47,147 nt of DNA from Synechococcales cyanobacterium 340R_concoct_173_sub (GCA_025354065.1 JANXNM010000460.1:1-47147), one strand, 5' to 3'; shown: positions 33,613 through 46,279, numbered from the stretch's first letter. Numbers and translations: made by a program. The notes: a model not told the origin generated them from the sequence alone.

Positions 33613-35205
33613 ATGGCATCTCGTGCGCTTATTTTTGGTCTCGTCCCTAGCAGTCTAATCGTGTTGCTCTCCAGTCCTGCCGTCCAAGCGCAAGATGTAG
33701 AGTTACAGATTGGTATTATTCAGCGCTACGGCGATCGGCCCAAGGATGTCTTAACCCTAAAAGCAGTCCCCGGTGACTTGCTAACGGTGCGCATTGCTGA
33801 GCAAGATGGCAAAATCAAAACCCTCACCACCGACACCCTAAAACTCGAAACCACCCTCCAGCCCTTACCCAAGCCCCGCGTTGAAGAACGCCTGATTTTC
33901 AGTACCCACCGCAGCTTTGAATCCGCTGAAGAGCAAGCTCAATACTGGAAATCTCGTGGCATTGATGTTGAATTAGCCCAACCCGATCGTTGGCAAGTCT
34001 GGGCCAAACGCAGCACCTATAAAACCCCGACCGTCCTTCGTCTGCTTGAAAAAAATCTAAAAACCCAAGGCATCCAAACTGCCCGAATCGAAACCCGAAC
34101 TCTGGCCGGATTGCCTCGGGCTAGCTTTATCCTAAATGGGGCAAAATATACCCGCGATCAAATCGAAATTACGTCTGGTAAGGGCATGATCCAAGTCGAT
34201 CGTGACAACGACAAAACCCCCAACCGCACCTTCCCCGGCAGCCTCAAGCTCCAACCCAATGCCTATGGCAACTACAGCTTAGTTAATCTAGTCGCCCTCG
34301 AATCCTATCTGCGCGGCGTTGTTCCCTACGAAATCGGTACAGGTGCACCCCAAGCCGCCATGCAAGCCCAAGCGATCATGGCCCGCACCTATGTGTTGAG
34401 AAATCTCCGTCGTTTTACCACCGACAACTATCAACTCTGCGCCACAACTCAATGTCAGGTCTACTTCGGCACCAGCGGCGTGACGAACGCAACAGACAAC
34501 GCCATTACCAGTACCAAAGGCTTAGTCTCAACCTACAAAAACGAACTTGTTGATGCCCTATATTCTTCGACGACAGGCGGGATCACTGCCCCATTTAATG
34601 AAGTGTGGCGCGGTAAACCTCGAGCCTATCTAATCGGGAAAGTCGATGCAGTGGCGAATGTATGGAATTTGACGCAGCGGCCTTTGTCGGATGAAAATAA
34701 TCTTCGAGACTTTATTAAATTAAAAGATGGCTTCAACGAGTCTCAGGAATCTAGTTATTTCCGTTGGCAAACCGAAAGTTCGATCGATGTTCTAACCCGT
34801 GACATTAAAGAATATCTGCAAAGTATCGGCAATCCCTTGGCCGGATTTAGACAGATTCAGGAAATTCAAGTTATGGAACGATCGTCCGCCGGACGGGTGG
34901 CAAAGATGGGCATCCAGACTGATTTGGGCGTTATTGTTCTTGAAAAAGACGAAATTCTTCTAGCCTTTGAAGCTCCAAATAGTTTGCTGTTTTATATTGA
35001 TCCAATTGTTGATGCGAATAGTACTTTAAAAGGCTATAAATTTGTGGGCGGTGGCTTTGGTCATGCGGTGGGCTTGAGTCAGTTTGGATCCTATGCTTTG
35101 GGCAAACGAGGATTTAGCTACGATCGGATTTTAACGTTCTATTTCCCCGGTAGCCAAATTCAGCCGATTTCACCCCAGATCACCTTCTATCGCGATCCCA
35201 ATTAA
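33613..35205 (+). CDS. SpoIID/LytB-domain protein (peptidoglycan-related)
   Basis: The 530-residue secreted protein has a signal peptide (GLVPSSLIVLLSSPAVQA, cleavage near residue 26). A ~140-residue N-terminal region includes an SPOR-like stretch (HRSFESAEEQAQYWKSRGIDVELA). The SpoIID domain then follows: YSLVNLVALESYLRGVVPYEIG, QAAMQAQAIMARTYVL, VTNATDNAITSTKGLVST, and the C-terminal GGGFGHAVGLSQFGSYALGKRG. SpoIID proteins are lytic transglycosylases or amidase enhancers acting on peptidoglycan denuded of peptides. A non-sporulating cyanobacterium would use it in cell-wall turnover. Its start codon is ATG 33613. Confidence 0.9.
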   Translation: MASRALIFGLVPSSLIVLLSSPAVQAQDVELQIGIIQRYGDRPKDVLTLKAVPGDLLTVRIAEQDGKIKTLTTDTLKLETTLQPLPKPRVEERLIFSTHRSFESAEEQAQYWKSRGIDVELAQPDRWQVWAKRSTYKTPTVLRLLEKNLKTQGIQTARIETRTLAGLPRASFILNGAKYTRDQIEITSGKGMIQVDRDNDKTPNRTFPGSLKLQPNAYGNYSLVNLVALESYLRGVVPYEIGTGAPQAAMQAQAIMARTYVLRNLRRFTTDNYQLCATTQCQVYFGTSGVTNATDNAITSTKGLVSTYKNELVDALYSSTTGGITAPFNEVWRGKPRAYLIGKVDAVANVWNLTQRPLSDENNLRDFIKLKDGFNESQESSYFRWQTESSIDVLTRDIKEYLQSIGNPLAGFRQIQEIQVMERSSAGRVAKMGIQTDLGVIVLEKDEILLAFEAPNSLLFYIDPIVDANSTLKGYKFVGGGFGHAVGLSQFGSYALGKRGFSYDRILTFYFPGSQIQPISPQITFYRDPN

Positions 35206-36962
<1,757 letters not shown>

Positions 36963-37029
36963 TCTCTAGCTAATTTCTAGCTGATCCCCAGACTCTCCTA
37001 AAGACAACCCTTACCCAGAATCTAGACCT

Positions 37030-38718
37030 ATGGAATTGACCCTGTGGACTTACGAAGGACCGCCCCATGTAGGCGCGATGCGGATTGCAACAGCGATGGA
37101 GGGCGTGCATTATGTACTCCATGCGCCTCAGGGTGACACCTACGCAGATCTATTATTTACGATGATTGAACGGCGCGATCGGCGACCTCCTGTCACTTAC
37201 ACAACCTTTCAGGCGCGGGATCTGGGGGGCGACACCGCAGAAATGGTGAAAACTTCGGTCCGCGAAGCCTATGATCGGTTTAAGCCCCAGGTGATGTTGG
37301 TGGGGGAAAGCTGCACGGCGGAGTTAATCCAGGATCAAGCGGGTGGCCTCGCGAAGAGTATGGGACTGCCGATCCCCGTAGTGGGTTTAGACTTGCCTGC
37401 CTATTCTAAAAAGGAAAACTGGGGAGCTAGTGAGACGCTGTACCAGTTGGTTCGCACCTTACTATTACCCTCCGTTCCAGCACCCGGAACCAAACGCCCC
37501 GATCGCGATCCCCAAGTCCGTCCTAAGGCCAACATCATTGGTCCGACTGCGCTGGGGTTCCGTTGCCGAGATGATATTCGAGAGGTGATGAAATTGCTGG
37601 CGGAAATCGGTGTGGATGTGAATGTGATTGCGCCTATGGGTTCGACCCCCGATGATCTCAAACGCATTCCCGATGCAGACTTTAATATTTGTCTCTACCC
37701 CGAAATCGCGCTCACAACCTGCAATTGGTTGACTCGTAGCTTTGGACAGCCGACCGTGAGAACGGTGCCGATCGGGGTGGGTGCAACCCGTGATTTCATT
37801 GCGGAAATTGGCAAGGTGGCCAACATTGATGTCAGTGCGGCATTGGAACGATCGCAGGCGGATACCTTAGGGGCTTGGGATGCAGCGCGATTGAGTTCTG
37901 GTGCAGAACCAGGGGCTTCGCGGTTGCCTTGGTATTCACGATCGGTGGACTCGACCTATCTCACGGGTAAGCGCGTGTTTATCTTCGGGGATGGGACTCA
38001 TGTCTTGGCTTCGGCGCGGATTGCTACAGAAGAGCTTGGATTTACCCTCGTCGGCATTGGCACTTACAGTCGGGAATTTGCGCGGGAAGTGCGGGAAGTC
38101 GCGAAAAAACATGGTCTCGAAGCGGTGATTAGTGATGATTACCTTGCAGTCGAGGAAAAGGTCGCGGAATGTGCGCCAGAACTTGTCCTAGGAACACAAA
38201 TGGAACGCCATATTTCCAAACGCTTGGGCATTCCTTGCGCAGTGATTTCGGCCCCGATTCATGTTCAAGATGTACCCGCTCGCTACTCTCCTCAAATGGG
38301 TTGGGAAGGCGCGAATGTGATTTTTGATAGTTGGGTGCATCCGTTGATGATGGGTCTAGAGGAGCATTTGATTGGTATGTTCCGCGAAGACTTCGAGTTT
38401 GCAGAAGGTCATATGAGCCATTTGCATACGGCACCCCATACAGAAACCAAAGTCTCCGAAGCACCAAGCATTGAGAATTTGATCTCAGTAGCGGTGGGGG
38501 AAACGTCGATCGCAACGGGATCCCGATCGGAATCAACGGCGGTGGCTGAATTGCCGGGAACGCACTGGACCTTGGACGGAGAAGCGGAGTTGAAAAAGAT
38601 TCCGTTCTTTGTTCGGGGCAAGGTGAAACGGAATACTGAAAAGTTTGCCAGCGATCGGGGTATTACCGCCATTACGATCGATACCCTTTACGAGGCAAAA
38701 GCACAAATTGGTCAATAG
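37030..38718 (+). CDS. bchB: Light-independent protochlorophyllide reductase subunit B, purple-bacterial type
   Basis: The 562-residue partner of N donates Asp36 (HAPQGD) as the unusual fourth ligand of the NB [4Fe-4S] cluster, as in Rhodobacter BchB. Its start [20 protein letters not shown] and the [51 protein letters not shown] and [20 protein letters not shown] blocks match the proteobacterial form. Typical cyanobacterial ChlB instead starts MKLAYWMYAGPAHIGTLR. A ~60-residue low-conservation region lies around 475-515, as in BchB. It begins 67 bases after bchN and has no clear ribosome-binding site. Confidence 0.95.
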   Translation: MELTLWTYEGPPHVGAMRIATAMEGVHYVLHAPQGDTYADLLFTMIERRDRRPPVTYTTFQARDLGGDTAEMVKTSVREAYDRFKPQVMLVGESCTAELIQDQAGGLAKSMGLPIPVVGLDLPAYSKKENWGASETLYQLVRTLLLPSVPAPGTKRPDRDPQVRPKANIIGPTALGFRCRDDIREVMKLLAEIGVDVNVIAPMGSTPDDLKRIPDADFNICLYPEIALTTCNWLTRSFGQPTVRTVPIGVGATRDFIAEIGKVANIDVSAALERSQADTLGAWDAARLSSGAEPGASRLPWYSRSVDSTYLTGKRVFIFGDGTHVLASARIATEELGFTLVGIGTYSREFAREVREVAKKHGLEAVISDDYLAVEEKVAECAPELVLGTQMERHISKRLGIPCAVISAPIHVQDVPARYSPQMGWEGANVIFDSWVHPLMMGLEEHLIGMFREDFEFAEGHMSHLHTAPHTETKVSEAPSIENLISVAVGETSIATGSRSESTAVAELPGTHWTLDGEAELKKIPFFVRGKVKRNTEKFASDRGITAITIDTLYEAKAQIGQ

Positions 38719-38776
38719 GCTCAGCAAATCGGCTTTAGTTTATTCAAACCTTGACTCATTTAGAATTCAAAATTAG

Positions 38777-39688
<912 letters not shown>

Positions 39689-39692
39689 TAAG

Positions 39693-39731
39693 TAAATTTA
39701 ACACGATCGGTTAAATTTATTCAATTTTTTC
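39693..39731 (+). terminator. Intrinsic terminator after bchL
   Basis: TAAATTTAAC (39693-39702) and GTTAAATTTA (39710-39719) form a perfect 10-bp stem with a 7-base loop ACGATCG. They are followed by TTCAATTTTTTC. It should end the bchNBL transcript. Confidence 0.75.
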
Positions 39732-39737
39732 ATTGGG

Positions 39738-39812
39738 TTTGGGGCACGGCGAGCTGTGTCCCAACAGATCCGGGTTTCAGAAACTGTAGGGATATGGCTT
39801 GCCGTATCCCAA
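39738..39812. repeat. Two adjacent small hairpin repeats between bchL and glmM
   Basis: GGGGCACGGCGAGCTGTGTCCC (39741-39762) folds with two GU pairs. GGGATATGGC-TT-GCCGTATCCC (39789-39810) folds into a 10-bp stem. Both have the GGG-ACGGC...GCCGT-CCC form of cyanobacterial dispersed hairpins and lie side by side, probably as related repeats rather than terminators. Confidence 0.6.
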
Positions 39813-39845
39813 ACCTAGCAAGAGTGTTTGAAGTAATTCCCTTTC

Positions 39846-41312
39846 CTAGTTTGCCAAGTGGTACTCTACCAGCGCCACTAACTTGTCTGTCCATTCTTTC
39901 ACCATCTCCATCGTTTGCGCTTCCACCATCACCCGAATTACTGGCTCTGTCCCCGACGCTCTCACCAAAATTCGTCCTTTTTTACCCATCGTCAATTCTG
40001 CCGCCGCGATCGCATCCACCACAGGCCGACAACTCTGCCAATTGAGACGTGTAGTCCGATCGTCCACCCGAACATTTCGCAAAATCTGGGGATAAGTCTG
40101 AAAACTGCCATCCACCAAATCTGATAAATTCCCGCCTGACTGCTGCACCAAATCCGCCATATGCAATGCCGTCATCAACCCATCGCCGCTCACCCCAAAA
40201 CGCGGACACAAAATATGGCCCGACTGCTCACCGCCCAACGCCGCACCCGTTGCCACCATTTCTGCATAGACATATTGATCACCCACAGAAGCCCGAATCA
40301 ACGTCCCACCCAGCTTTTCCCAAGCCCGCTCAAACCCCAAATTCGACATCACCGTAGATACGATAGTCGCATCCGGTAATTGTCCCCGCTCCAAAAGCTG
40401 CTTTCCCCACAGATACAAAATATAGTCACCGTCCACTGTCCGGCCTTGACTATCAACACATAACGCCCGATCGGCATCCCCATCAAACGCCGCCCCAAAA
40501 TCCGCATCATGCAATTTAACCGCATCTCGTAAATTCCCTAAATAGGTCGAGCCGCAATTGACATTAATCCGATCGCCATTCGGACTCTCGTGCAGCGCAA
40601 TCACCTTCGCCCCTAATTTTTCAAACACATCCACCGCCGTCCGAGTCGCCGCACCCCAAGCCAAATCTAGTACTATTTTCAAGCCTACAAATGGTGTTGC
40701 AGACTCCTGAACTAACGGCGCAACCAAATCACTTAAATACCCATTCAGTAGCTCCGGCCTATAAACATGTTGTCCCCAAACATTATCGCCGTGGGTCGAT
40801 TCAATATGCAGATCGCCCCGAATGGCTTGCTCAATGCGTTGTTGTAAATCCGGTTCTAGCTTGCTACCCGTCGCCCCAAAGAACTTAACTCCATTATCTC
40901 CCGGTGGATTGTGACTCGCCGAAATCATCACGCCGCCGATCGCCCTAGTCGTACTCGCTACATGGGCCACGATCGGAGTCGGACACATGCCCAAATCCCA
41001 CACATCAAGTCCCGCCGATGTCAATCCACTGGACAGCGCTGTCGCCAGCATGTCACTAGAATTTCGAGAATCACGCCCCAAAACAACAGGCGCATGGTCT
41101 CCAGACACTTCCCGCAGCACTTGCCCTGCCCAATAGCCAACCCGCATTGCCAACGCCGCCGTCAACAAATCACCCGCCTTTCCACGAATCCCATCGGTGC
41201 CAAACAGTGCACCATCGGGCAATTCAAGCTGCCCCCAAAGCAAATTCGCCTCTGAATTCGCCTCTGATTGCGGTTTAGGCAAGTTATTAGCATTCACGGT
41301 TGATATATTCAT
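39846..41312 (-). CDS. glmM: Phosphoglucosamine mutase
   Basis: The enzyme converts glucosamine 6-phosphate to glucosamine 1-phosphate for UDP-GlcNAc and the cell wall. In the 488 residues the catalytic Ser133 lies in [12 protein letters not shown], metal-binding Asp residues in [13 protein letters not shown], sugar specificity in GGEQSGHIL, and phosphate binding in [15 protein letters not shown]. The N-terminal [11 protein letters not shown] is also typical. There is a ~30-residue N-terminal extension before that motif, usual for cyanobacterial forms. It is read toward the bchL terminator. ATG 41312 gives the full form. Confidence 0.95.
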   Translation of the reverse strand: MNISTVNANNLPKPQSEANSEANLLWGQLELPDGALFGTDGIRGKAGDLLTAALAMRVGYWAGQVLREVSGDHAPVVLGRDSRNSSDMLATALSSGLTSAGLDVWDLGMCPTPIVAHVASTTRAIGGVMISASHNPPGDNGVKFFGATGSKLEPDLQQRIEQAIRGDLHIESTHGDNVWGQHVYRPELLNGYLSDLVAPLVQESATPFVGLKIVLDLAWGAATRTAVDVFEKLGAKVIALHESPNGDRINVNCGSTYLGNLRDAVKLHDADFGAAFDGDADRALCVDSQGRTVDGDYILYLWGKQLLERGQLPDATIVSTVMSNLGFERAWEKLGGTLIRASVGDQYVYAEMVATGAALGGEQSGHILCPRFGVSGDGLMTALHMADLVQQSGGNLSDLVDGSFQTYPQILRNVRVDDRTTRLNWQSCRPVVDAIAAAELTMGKKGRILVRASGTEPVIRVMVEAQTMEMVKEWTDKLVALVEYHLAN

Positions 41313-41324
41313 AACCAGATTTTA

Positions 41325-41645
41325 TTAGAGTCCCGCTGTGGTCAAAATTTTCTCAAAGTCTACCCAAGATAATCCACGATCGATATAACGGGGAGAATTA
41401 GGATTGTATGGACCTTCGAGCCGATCGATCAGCTTAATTTCCGCATTCTCTGGAATCATCGGCACCTCAGGATCAAAGGCCGTGGGACACATCAAGGAAC
41501 TTGAAAACCCCTTAAAAATAGCGATTTGATCGGGTTCTCCCTGAACCTCGATCGTCACCAAAAGTACCTCGCTTGGATATTGTACGGTGTACTCTTCTAA
41601 CCGGAGACCTACTGAAACCATGATGTTTTCATCCCTGAAGATCAC
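41325..41645 (-). CDS. Conserved small protein of unknown function
   Basis: This 106-residue soluble protein (MIFRDENIMVSVGLRLEEYT...) has a beta-rich first half with VLLVTIEVQGEPDQIAIFKGFSSSL and a PMIPENAEIKLIDRLEGPYNPNSPRYIDRGLSW stretch. I associate this with a small protein conserved in cyanobacteria and chloroplasts, without a known function. It lies 12 bases upstream of glmM on the same strand and is probably co-transcribed. An internal Met (MVSVGLRLEEYT) may be the real start. Confidence 0.75.
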   Translation of the reverse strand: MIFRDENIMVSVGLRLEEYTVQYPSEVLLVTIEVQGEPDQIAIFKGFSSSLMCPTAFDPEVPMIPENAEIKLIDRLEGPYNPNSPRYIDRGLSWVDFEKILTTAGL

Positions 41646-41671
41646 AACGCCTTTTCATTTGTATCAAAAGA

Positions 41672-41776
41672 CTCGATCCCCCCAAATCCTCCTTGTGAAG
41701 GGGGACTAAGAGTTGAATTCTAGTTCCCCCTTATTTTTCTAGTTTTCCCTTATTAAGGGGGCTAGGGGGATCGGGT
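41672..41776. repeat. GATCCCCC-type inverted-repeat element
   Basis: The left end GATCCCCCCAAATCCTCCTT is mirrored by the right end, whose complement reads GATCCCCCTAGCCCCCTTAA. Each arm itself contains an internal CCTT...AAGG hairpin. The span of about 105 bases contains no gene. This form is a familiar dispersed intergenic repeat in cyanobacterial genomes and is likely a MITE. Confidence 0.7.
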
Positions 41777-41813
41777 CTCAATCATCACAACCTTTGGCTT
41801 TTCAAACATCCTC

Positions 41814-42416
41814 TTAACTCAAAGCCGATCGTTTGCGCTTATTAAATCTGACCAACAAGAAATAAGCCAAGTAAGCGACATAAACCCCAAGCCCGACCAT
41901 CCCAATGCCACCGAGGAACCAAGCTGTCGTTGTCGGATGGAACATTTCCTTAAACCCGAAGGGCGGCTGCATCCACAAATAACAAAGCGGCTCACTACTG
42001 GGGTTCAACACGGTCACGCTGGGTAAAAACGCACATCGCAACACCGGAAGCTGGGCAATCGCCCCAATCACACAATAGGCAGTCACCGCCCAGCGCCAGC
42101 TCAACAGACTAGATTTAAGTGGATTATTGGCTTGGTCTTCTAGAGATTCATTAATATCCACCCAGAACCAAAGTGCAATCACAATGAGTAACCGTGCCAG
42201 CCAGCCCGTTACAAACCCAACGGGCATCGCAGCAATCAGCAAATAAGCGCTAATTGCCAATAAGCTAGATACCCGCCAATAAATCACCATCAACGCAGCA
42301 ATCGGTTCATTTTGCTTGATGAATGCACTTGCTAAAAGCCCTAACGGAACCAAAACGGTCAGCAGGACTGCCAGCCTGTAATCAGTCCAGACTAATGAAG
42401 AAATCCAGGGTGCCAT
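41814..42416 (-). CDS. DUF3177-type membrane protein
   Basis: ATG 42416 (MAPWISSLVWTDYRLAVLLT) was preferred over the ATG at 42479, since the latter adds a cysteine-rich leader not expected in the family; this gives about 200 residues. It has four to five membrane helices (LAVLLTVLVPLGLLASAF, VIYWRVSSLLAISAYLLIAA, LLIVIALWFWVDI, WRWAVTAYCVIGAIA, FLGGIGMVGLGVYVAYLAYFLL). The motif LVWTDYRLA recalls cyanobacterial DUF3177. Function unknown. The N-terminal start is not certain. Confidence 0.75.
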   Translation of the reverse strand: MAPWISSLVWTDYRLAVLLTVLVPLGLLASAFIKQNEPIAALMVIYWRVSSLLAISAYLLIAAMPVGFVTGWLARLLIVIALWFWVDINESLEDQANNPLKSSLLSWRWAVTAYCVIGAIAQLPVLRCAFLPSVTVLNPSSEPLCYLWMQPPFGFKEMFHPTTTAWFLGGIGMVGLGVYVAYLAYFLLVRFNKRKRSALS

Positions 42417-42571
42417 GGTTAGAGCTATAGATATAAACGGTCTGTAACATACCATTGTTAAGCAGTACTGGCATAGCATTCAACCGATCGCAACACTCCG
42501 ACACAATTGCTCAAGAGTTATTTACAGATTACTCACCAATTAATCACGAGTTACTCAAGCCGATCGCATTC

Positions 42572-42634
42572 CCCTAAAAAACAAAACACACCCAGAGTTC
42601 ATCATCGTTAAATCGATGTAACTTCGGGTGTGTT
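42572..42634 (-). terminator. Intrinsic terminator after CP12
   Basis: AACACACCC (42585-42593) pairs with GGGTGTGTT (42626-42634), with AGTT...AACT continuing the stem inside. On the minus strand the hairpin is followed by a U-rich run (TTTTGTTTTTTAG, bases 42572-42584). It ends the CP12 transcript. Confidence 0.8.
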
Positions 42635-42688
42635 CACCATTAGAATTGCCCTAAATCAGGCAAATCGGCTAAGTCAGGCTAAAACGGG

Positions 42689-42919
42689 CTAACTTTCGTA
42701 GACTCGGCACTCAACAGCATCTGGATTGGTGTCACAGTACACATTGAATTCGGTCCCTGTTTCGTTTTCACGTTGGTGAGAGGCTTCGGCTTGCAGTTCT
42801 TCAACGGCATCCCAAGCTGCTGCACATTTCGGTGAAGTCGCACCATCAATGCCGCAGGTCTCGCGAGCATTCTCACGTTCCGCTTCAATCTTCTTTTCTA
42901 GTTGCTCATTCTTGCTCAT
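42689..42919 (-). CDS. cp12: CP12, redox regulator of the Calvin cycle
   Basis: The 76-residue CP12 ties GAPDH and phosphoribulokinase into an inactive complex in the dark. Both cysteine pairs are present: Cys22/Cys32 (TCGIDGATSPKC) and Cys62/Cys71 (YCDTNPDAVEC), with the central AAAWDAVEELQAEASHQR and the C-terminal ECRVYES, so it is the full-length regulatory form. AAGGAAG lies about 11 bases before ATG 42919. It appears monocistronic with its own terminator. Confidence 0.96.
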   Translation of the reverse strand: MSKNEQLEKKIEAERENARETCGIDGATSPKCAAAWDAVEELQAEASHQRENETGTEFNVYCDTNPDAVECRVYES

Positions 42920-43466
42920 AGCGTTGCTTCCTTCACTCTTCTAAAGACCGTATTGTTGGGTGTCGGCTCTTGACGACTTTTTTAGTGTACCCCGCCTTCT
43001 CTAAATCAGTAGATCGAGGAAACCGTCTAAACGATCGGTAGGGCAATCCCTTACACTGAGTAATGACTATTCTTGATGGATGAATGGACGACCTGTTAGA
43101 TGATCGGCCCTAAAATTTCCTTTGATATTTCAGAGGGCTTATGGGTTCACTGAAGTCGTCGCTGGGTAAGGATCTTAGCTGATAACTAGCTGCTATCTAT
43201 AGTGTGATCCCAAGCCCAATACTTTAGATGTTCTGTCCTGATCCCCGACAAGGGTTACCATTATTATTCTTCGTAATGTGTGGGCGATCGCGTTAAAATT
43301 CTTAAGACCTTCTTAAACTCTTTTTTAAACTCCACAAATTCTTTTCTCAACTGATTCTATTGATGAGAATTCTTTAAGCAATGGTCTCAACATAATGATA
43401 GCTCTGCAAATGTTCTGATTATCTCGTCTCCCCGTTCCTGCCACTCATTTTTGGATCCCACGCGTT
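42920..43466. other. Intergenic region between cp12 and the FIST gene
   Basis: About 550 bases with outward-facing genes on both sides, so it should hold two promoters. AT-rich blocks with repeated CTTAAAC-like units lie near 43306-43335. No small gene or RNA was recognised in it. Confidence 0.5.
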
Positions 43467-44720
43467 ATGGACTCTGTAACTATCTCTTCTAAATGGGTTA
43501 GCAGCCTCTCCAATAAAGTCTCCCTAGAGGCCGCACTTGAAGACGTTGTTGATCAAGCCTGCGCCCAGTTAGAAGCTCCGGCAACTCTGGGTTTCATCTA
43601 TGTGTCATCCGCCTTCACCAGCGAATACTCGCGCTTGATGCCATTGCTAACTGAGTTGTTGCCGAATGTTCCATTAATTGGCTGTAGCGGTGGTGGGATT
43701 ATTGGGACCCAAGCCGATCGCAATATTCAAGAAGCCGAAGATGAAGTGGCCATTAGTTTAGTGTTGGCTTATCTGCCGGAGGTGACGGTTCACCCCTTTC
43801 ATGTCGATACCGATCGGTTGCCGGACCTTGATGGGTCGCCGGGAGCTTGGTCTCGATTAATTGGCGCGGATCCAGCTCAGTCGCCTTGTTTTGTCTTGCT
43901 GTCGGATCCCTTTTCCCGAGGCATCAAAGACTTTTTGGCAGGTCTCGACTATGCCTATCCCGGTACCCCGAAAATTGGCGGTGTTGCTAGTTCTGGTATT
44001 GTCAACGGTTCCGTTGGGTTGTTTTGTCACAAGCGCATGTATCGCGAAGGCACAGTGGGGTTTGCGTTGAGCGGCAACTTAGAAATGGAAACAATCGTGG
44101 CCCAAGGTTGTCGTCCGATCGGGAGTGCTTTCCGAGTGACGGAAAGTGAGCGCAATATTGTGATTAAAATGTCACCGGAAGAAGAATTTAGCAGTCGTCT
44201 TAGTCCTTTGGAACAGCTTCAAAACTTGGTTCAATCGCTGGATGAAGATGACAAGCTATTGGCCCAGACTTCGCTGTTTGTGGGCGTGGCCCAGACCGAA
44301 TTTAAGATGTCGCTGGGGGCTGGGGATTTTTTGGTGCGAAATTTGATGGGCTATGACCCGAAAGAAGGCGCATTGGCCATAGGCGATCGGATTCGTCCGG
44401 GGCAGCGACTTCAGTTCCATTTGCGAGATGCGGCGACCTCGGAAGAGGATTTACGATCGTTGCTCAAGCAGCATCAAGATGGCTTGTCGGACAAACCGGA
44501 ACCGATCGGGGCATTGATGTTTGCTTGTTTGGGGCGCGGCGAGTCGCTGTATGAAGAGAAAAACTTTGATTCCCAGTTATTTACCGAAGCACTGGGGTTG
44601 ATGCCGATCGCTGGTTTTTTCTGCAATGGTGAAATCGGGCCTGTGGGAGACAGTACTTATCTGCATGGATTTACGTCGGTGTTCGGCATTTTCCGTCCTA
44701 AACATACGCCCAAACCTTAA
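43467..44720 (+). CDS. FIST-domain sensory protein
   Basis: The 417-residue protein consists of FIST N (residues ~25-225; LIGCSGGGIIG, CFVLLSDPFSRGIKDFLAGLDYAYPGTPKIGGVASSG) and FIST C (~235-405; LLAQTSLFVGVAQTE, YDPKEGALAIGDRIRPGQRLQFHLRDA, ALMFACLGRGESLYEEKNFD, GFFCNGEIGPVG). FIST domains are thought to sense small ligands such as amino acids. No output domain (GGDEF, kinase) is fused, so the protein may act as a standalone sensor. It lies 37 bases upstream of homoserine dehydrogenase on the same strand, hinting at a shared transcript. Confidence 0.92.
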   Translation: MDSVTISSKWVSSLSNKVSLEAALEDVVDQACAQLEAPATLGFIYVSSAFTSEYSRLMPLLTELLPNVPLIGCSGGGIIGTQADRNIQEAEDEVAISLVLAYLPEVTVHPFHVDTDRLPDLDGSPGAWSRLIGADPAQSPCFVLLSDPFSRGIKDFLAGLDYAYPGTPKIGGVASSGIVNGSVGLFCHKRMYREGTVGFALSGNLEMETIVAQGCRPIGSAFRVTESERNIVIKMSPEEEFSSRLSPLEQLQNLVQSLDEDDKLLAQTSLFVGVAQTEFKMSLGAGDFLVRNLMGYDPKEGALAIGDRIRPGQRLQFHLRDAATSEEDLRSLLKQHQDGLSDKPEPIGALMFACLGRGESLYEEKNFDSQLFTEALGLMPIAGFFCNGEIGPVGDSTYLHGFTSVFGIFRPKHTPKP

Positions 44721-44757
44721 AATGAGAGTGCTGTCAAATTATTGAACTGGAAAAACC

Positions 44758-46080
44758 GTGGGATTTAAAGTAGGACTGTTGGGACTCGGAACCGTAGGTG
44801 CAGGCACCGTTCAGATTCTGCAAACCCCCGACCAGCGTCACCCGCTGTTAACGGAACTCGAAATTCATAAAGTGGGGGTCCGATCGTTATCCAAAGCCCG
44901 TGAGGTGAGTTTGCCCAGTAGCATTCTGACGACGGATTTGGCTTCTATTGTGAATGATCCTGAAATTGACATTATTGTTGAAGTTATGGGGGGCATTGAA
45001 CCCGCTCGTGAATTAATTTTGACGGCGATCGCCAATGGAAAACACATTGTCACGGCAAACAAGGCGCTGATTGCTAAACATAGCGACGAAATTTTTAGTG
45101 CAGCGGAAAAGCATGGCGTGTATGTGTTGCTTGAAGCGGCAGTGGGTGGCGGGATTCCGGTGATTGAGCCGTTGAAACAATCACTATGTTCTAACCGAAT
45201 TCAGAGCGTCATGGGCATTATCAATGGCACCACTAATTACATTTTGACTCGGATGGTGAATGAGGGGGCAGAGTTTGCGGATGTGTTGGCGGATGCGCAA
45301 CGCCTTGGCTATGCCGAAGCAGATCCGACGGCAGATGTGGATGGGGGCGATGCGGCGGATAAGATTTCGATTTTGGCGGCGTTGGCCTTTGGTGGACGGG
45401 TCGATCGATCGCAGGTGTCTTGTGAAGGCATTCGTGAGGTGGGTCGATCGGAGATTGTTTATGCGGAGAAGTTGGGGTTTGTGATTAAGCTGTTGGGCAT
45501 CGCAGAACGATCGAACTCTGCACCGAATACTCTCGCCGTCCGGGTTCATCCAACGCTGTTGCCTAAAGCTCATCCGTTGGCGAATGTGAATGATGTCTAC
45601 AATGCCATTTTGGTTGAGGGCGATCCAGTCGGACAGGTGATGTTCTTCGGGCGGGGTGCGGGTGCGGGACCGACGGCGAGTGCGGTAACGGCGGATTTAT
45701 TGAATATTGCGGCGTTGCTTAAAGTGGATCGTGATTGTGCTAAGCAAGCAGATGGGACGCCACTTTTAGATCCGCTTTTGGCTTGTGCTTACCGTCAAGA
45801 GTTTTCGATCGCGCCTTTGGAAACTTTAGAATCTAAGTTCTACGCAAGATTTTTGACCCAAGATTTGCCGGGTGTGATTGGTAAGTTGGGAACCTGTTTT
45901 GGTGATCATTTTGTCAGTTTAGAATCAATTGTTCAGGCCGATAAGCGCGATGGGTTAGCGGAGATTGTGGTAGTCACTCATGTGGTTAAGGAAGGGTATT
46001 TCCGATCGGCTTTGGCAGAGATTGAACAGATGAATGTGTTATCTAGTATTGCGAGTGTATTGCGGGTATTGCCGAGCTAG
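44758..46080 (+). CDS. hom: Homoserine dehydrogenase
   Basis: The enzyme reduces aspartate semialdehyde to homoserine for threonine and methionine synthesis. A GTG start at 44758 gives 440 residues. The NAD(P) site is GLLGLGTVGAGTV (residues 6-18), followed by ITANKALIAKH, the HDH signature around INGTTNYILTRM, and GYAEADPTADVDGGDAADKISILAALAFG. A C-terminal ACT domain (FYARFLTQDLPGVIGKLG and on) is likely to give threonine feedback. It follows the FIST gene by 37 bases. Confidence 0.95.
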   Translation: MGFKVGLLGLGTVGAGTVQILQTPDQRHPLLTELEIHKVGVRSLSKAREVSLPSSILTTDLASIVNDPEIDIIVEVMGGIEPARELILTAIANGKHIVTANKALIAKHSDEIFSAAEKHGVYVLLEAAVGGGIPVIEPLKQSLCSNRIQSVMGIINGTTNYILTRMVNEGAEFADVLADAQRLGYAEADPTADVDGGDAADKISILAALAFGGRVDRSQVSCEGIREVGRSEIVYAEKLGFVIKLLGIAERSNSAPNTLAVRVHPTLLPKAHPLANVNDVYNAILVEGDPVGQVMFFGRGAGAGPTASAVTADLLNIAALLKVDRDCAKQADGTPLLDPLLACAYRQEFSIAPLETLESKFYARFLTQDLPGVIGKLGTCFGDHFVSLESIVQADKRDGLAEIVVVTHVVKEGYFRSALAEIEQMNVLSSIASVLRVLPS

Positions 46081-46092
46081 GGTTTGATGTCT

Positions 46093-46161
46093 CAATTTGA
46101 ACTTTAAATTTGAACTTTAAATTTGAATAACGATCGTGCTTTTTCGGGAGTGCGATCGGTT
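46093..46161 (+). terminator. Repeat and probable terminator after hom
   Basis: AATTTGAACTTTA is repeated about 2.5 times (46093-46128). The segment CGATCG-TGC...GTG-CGATCG is followed by GGTTTTTTT (to about 46167), which would serve as a simple terminator for hom. Confidence 0.45.
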
Positions 46162-46279
46162 TTTTTGAATGAAAATTTGAATTAACGAAGCTTAGAAGGA
46201 CGATCGGTTTCTTGAAAAATCCTATTCTTGGATGGCATAGCACTTGATCTTGATCACTCATTTTAAACCGTCAAATTTA

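Noticed and set aside
39794..41255. Many plus-strand frames opposite glmM
   Set aside because: All are antisense to a full-length, motif-complete phosphoglucosamine mutase.
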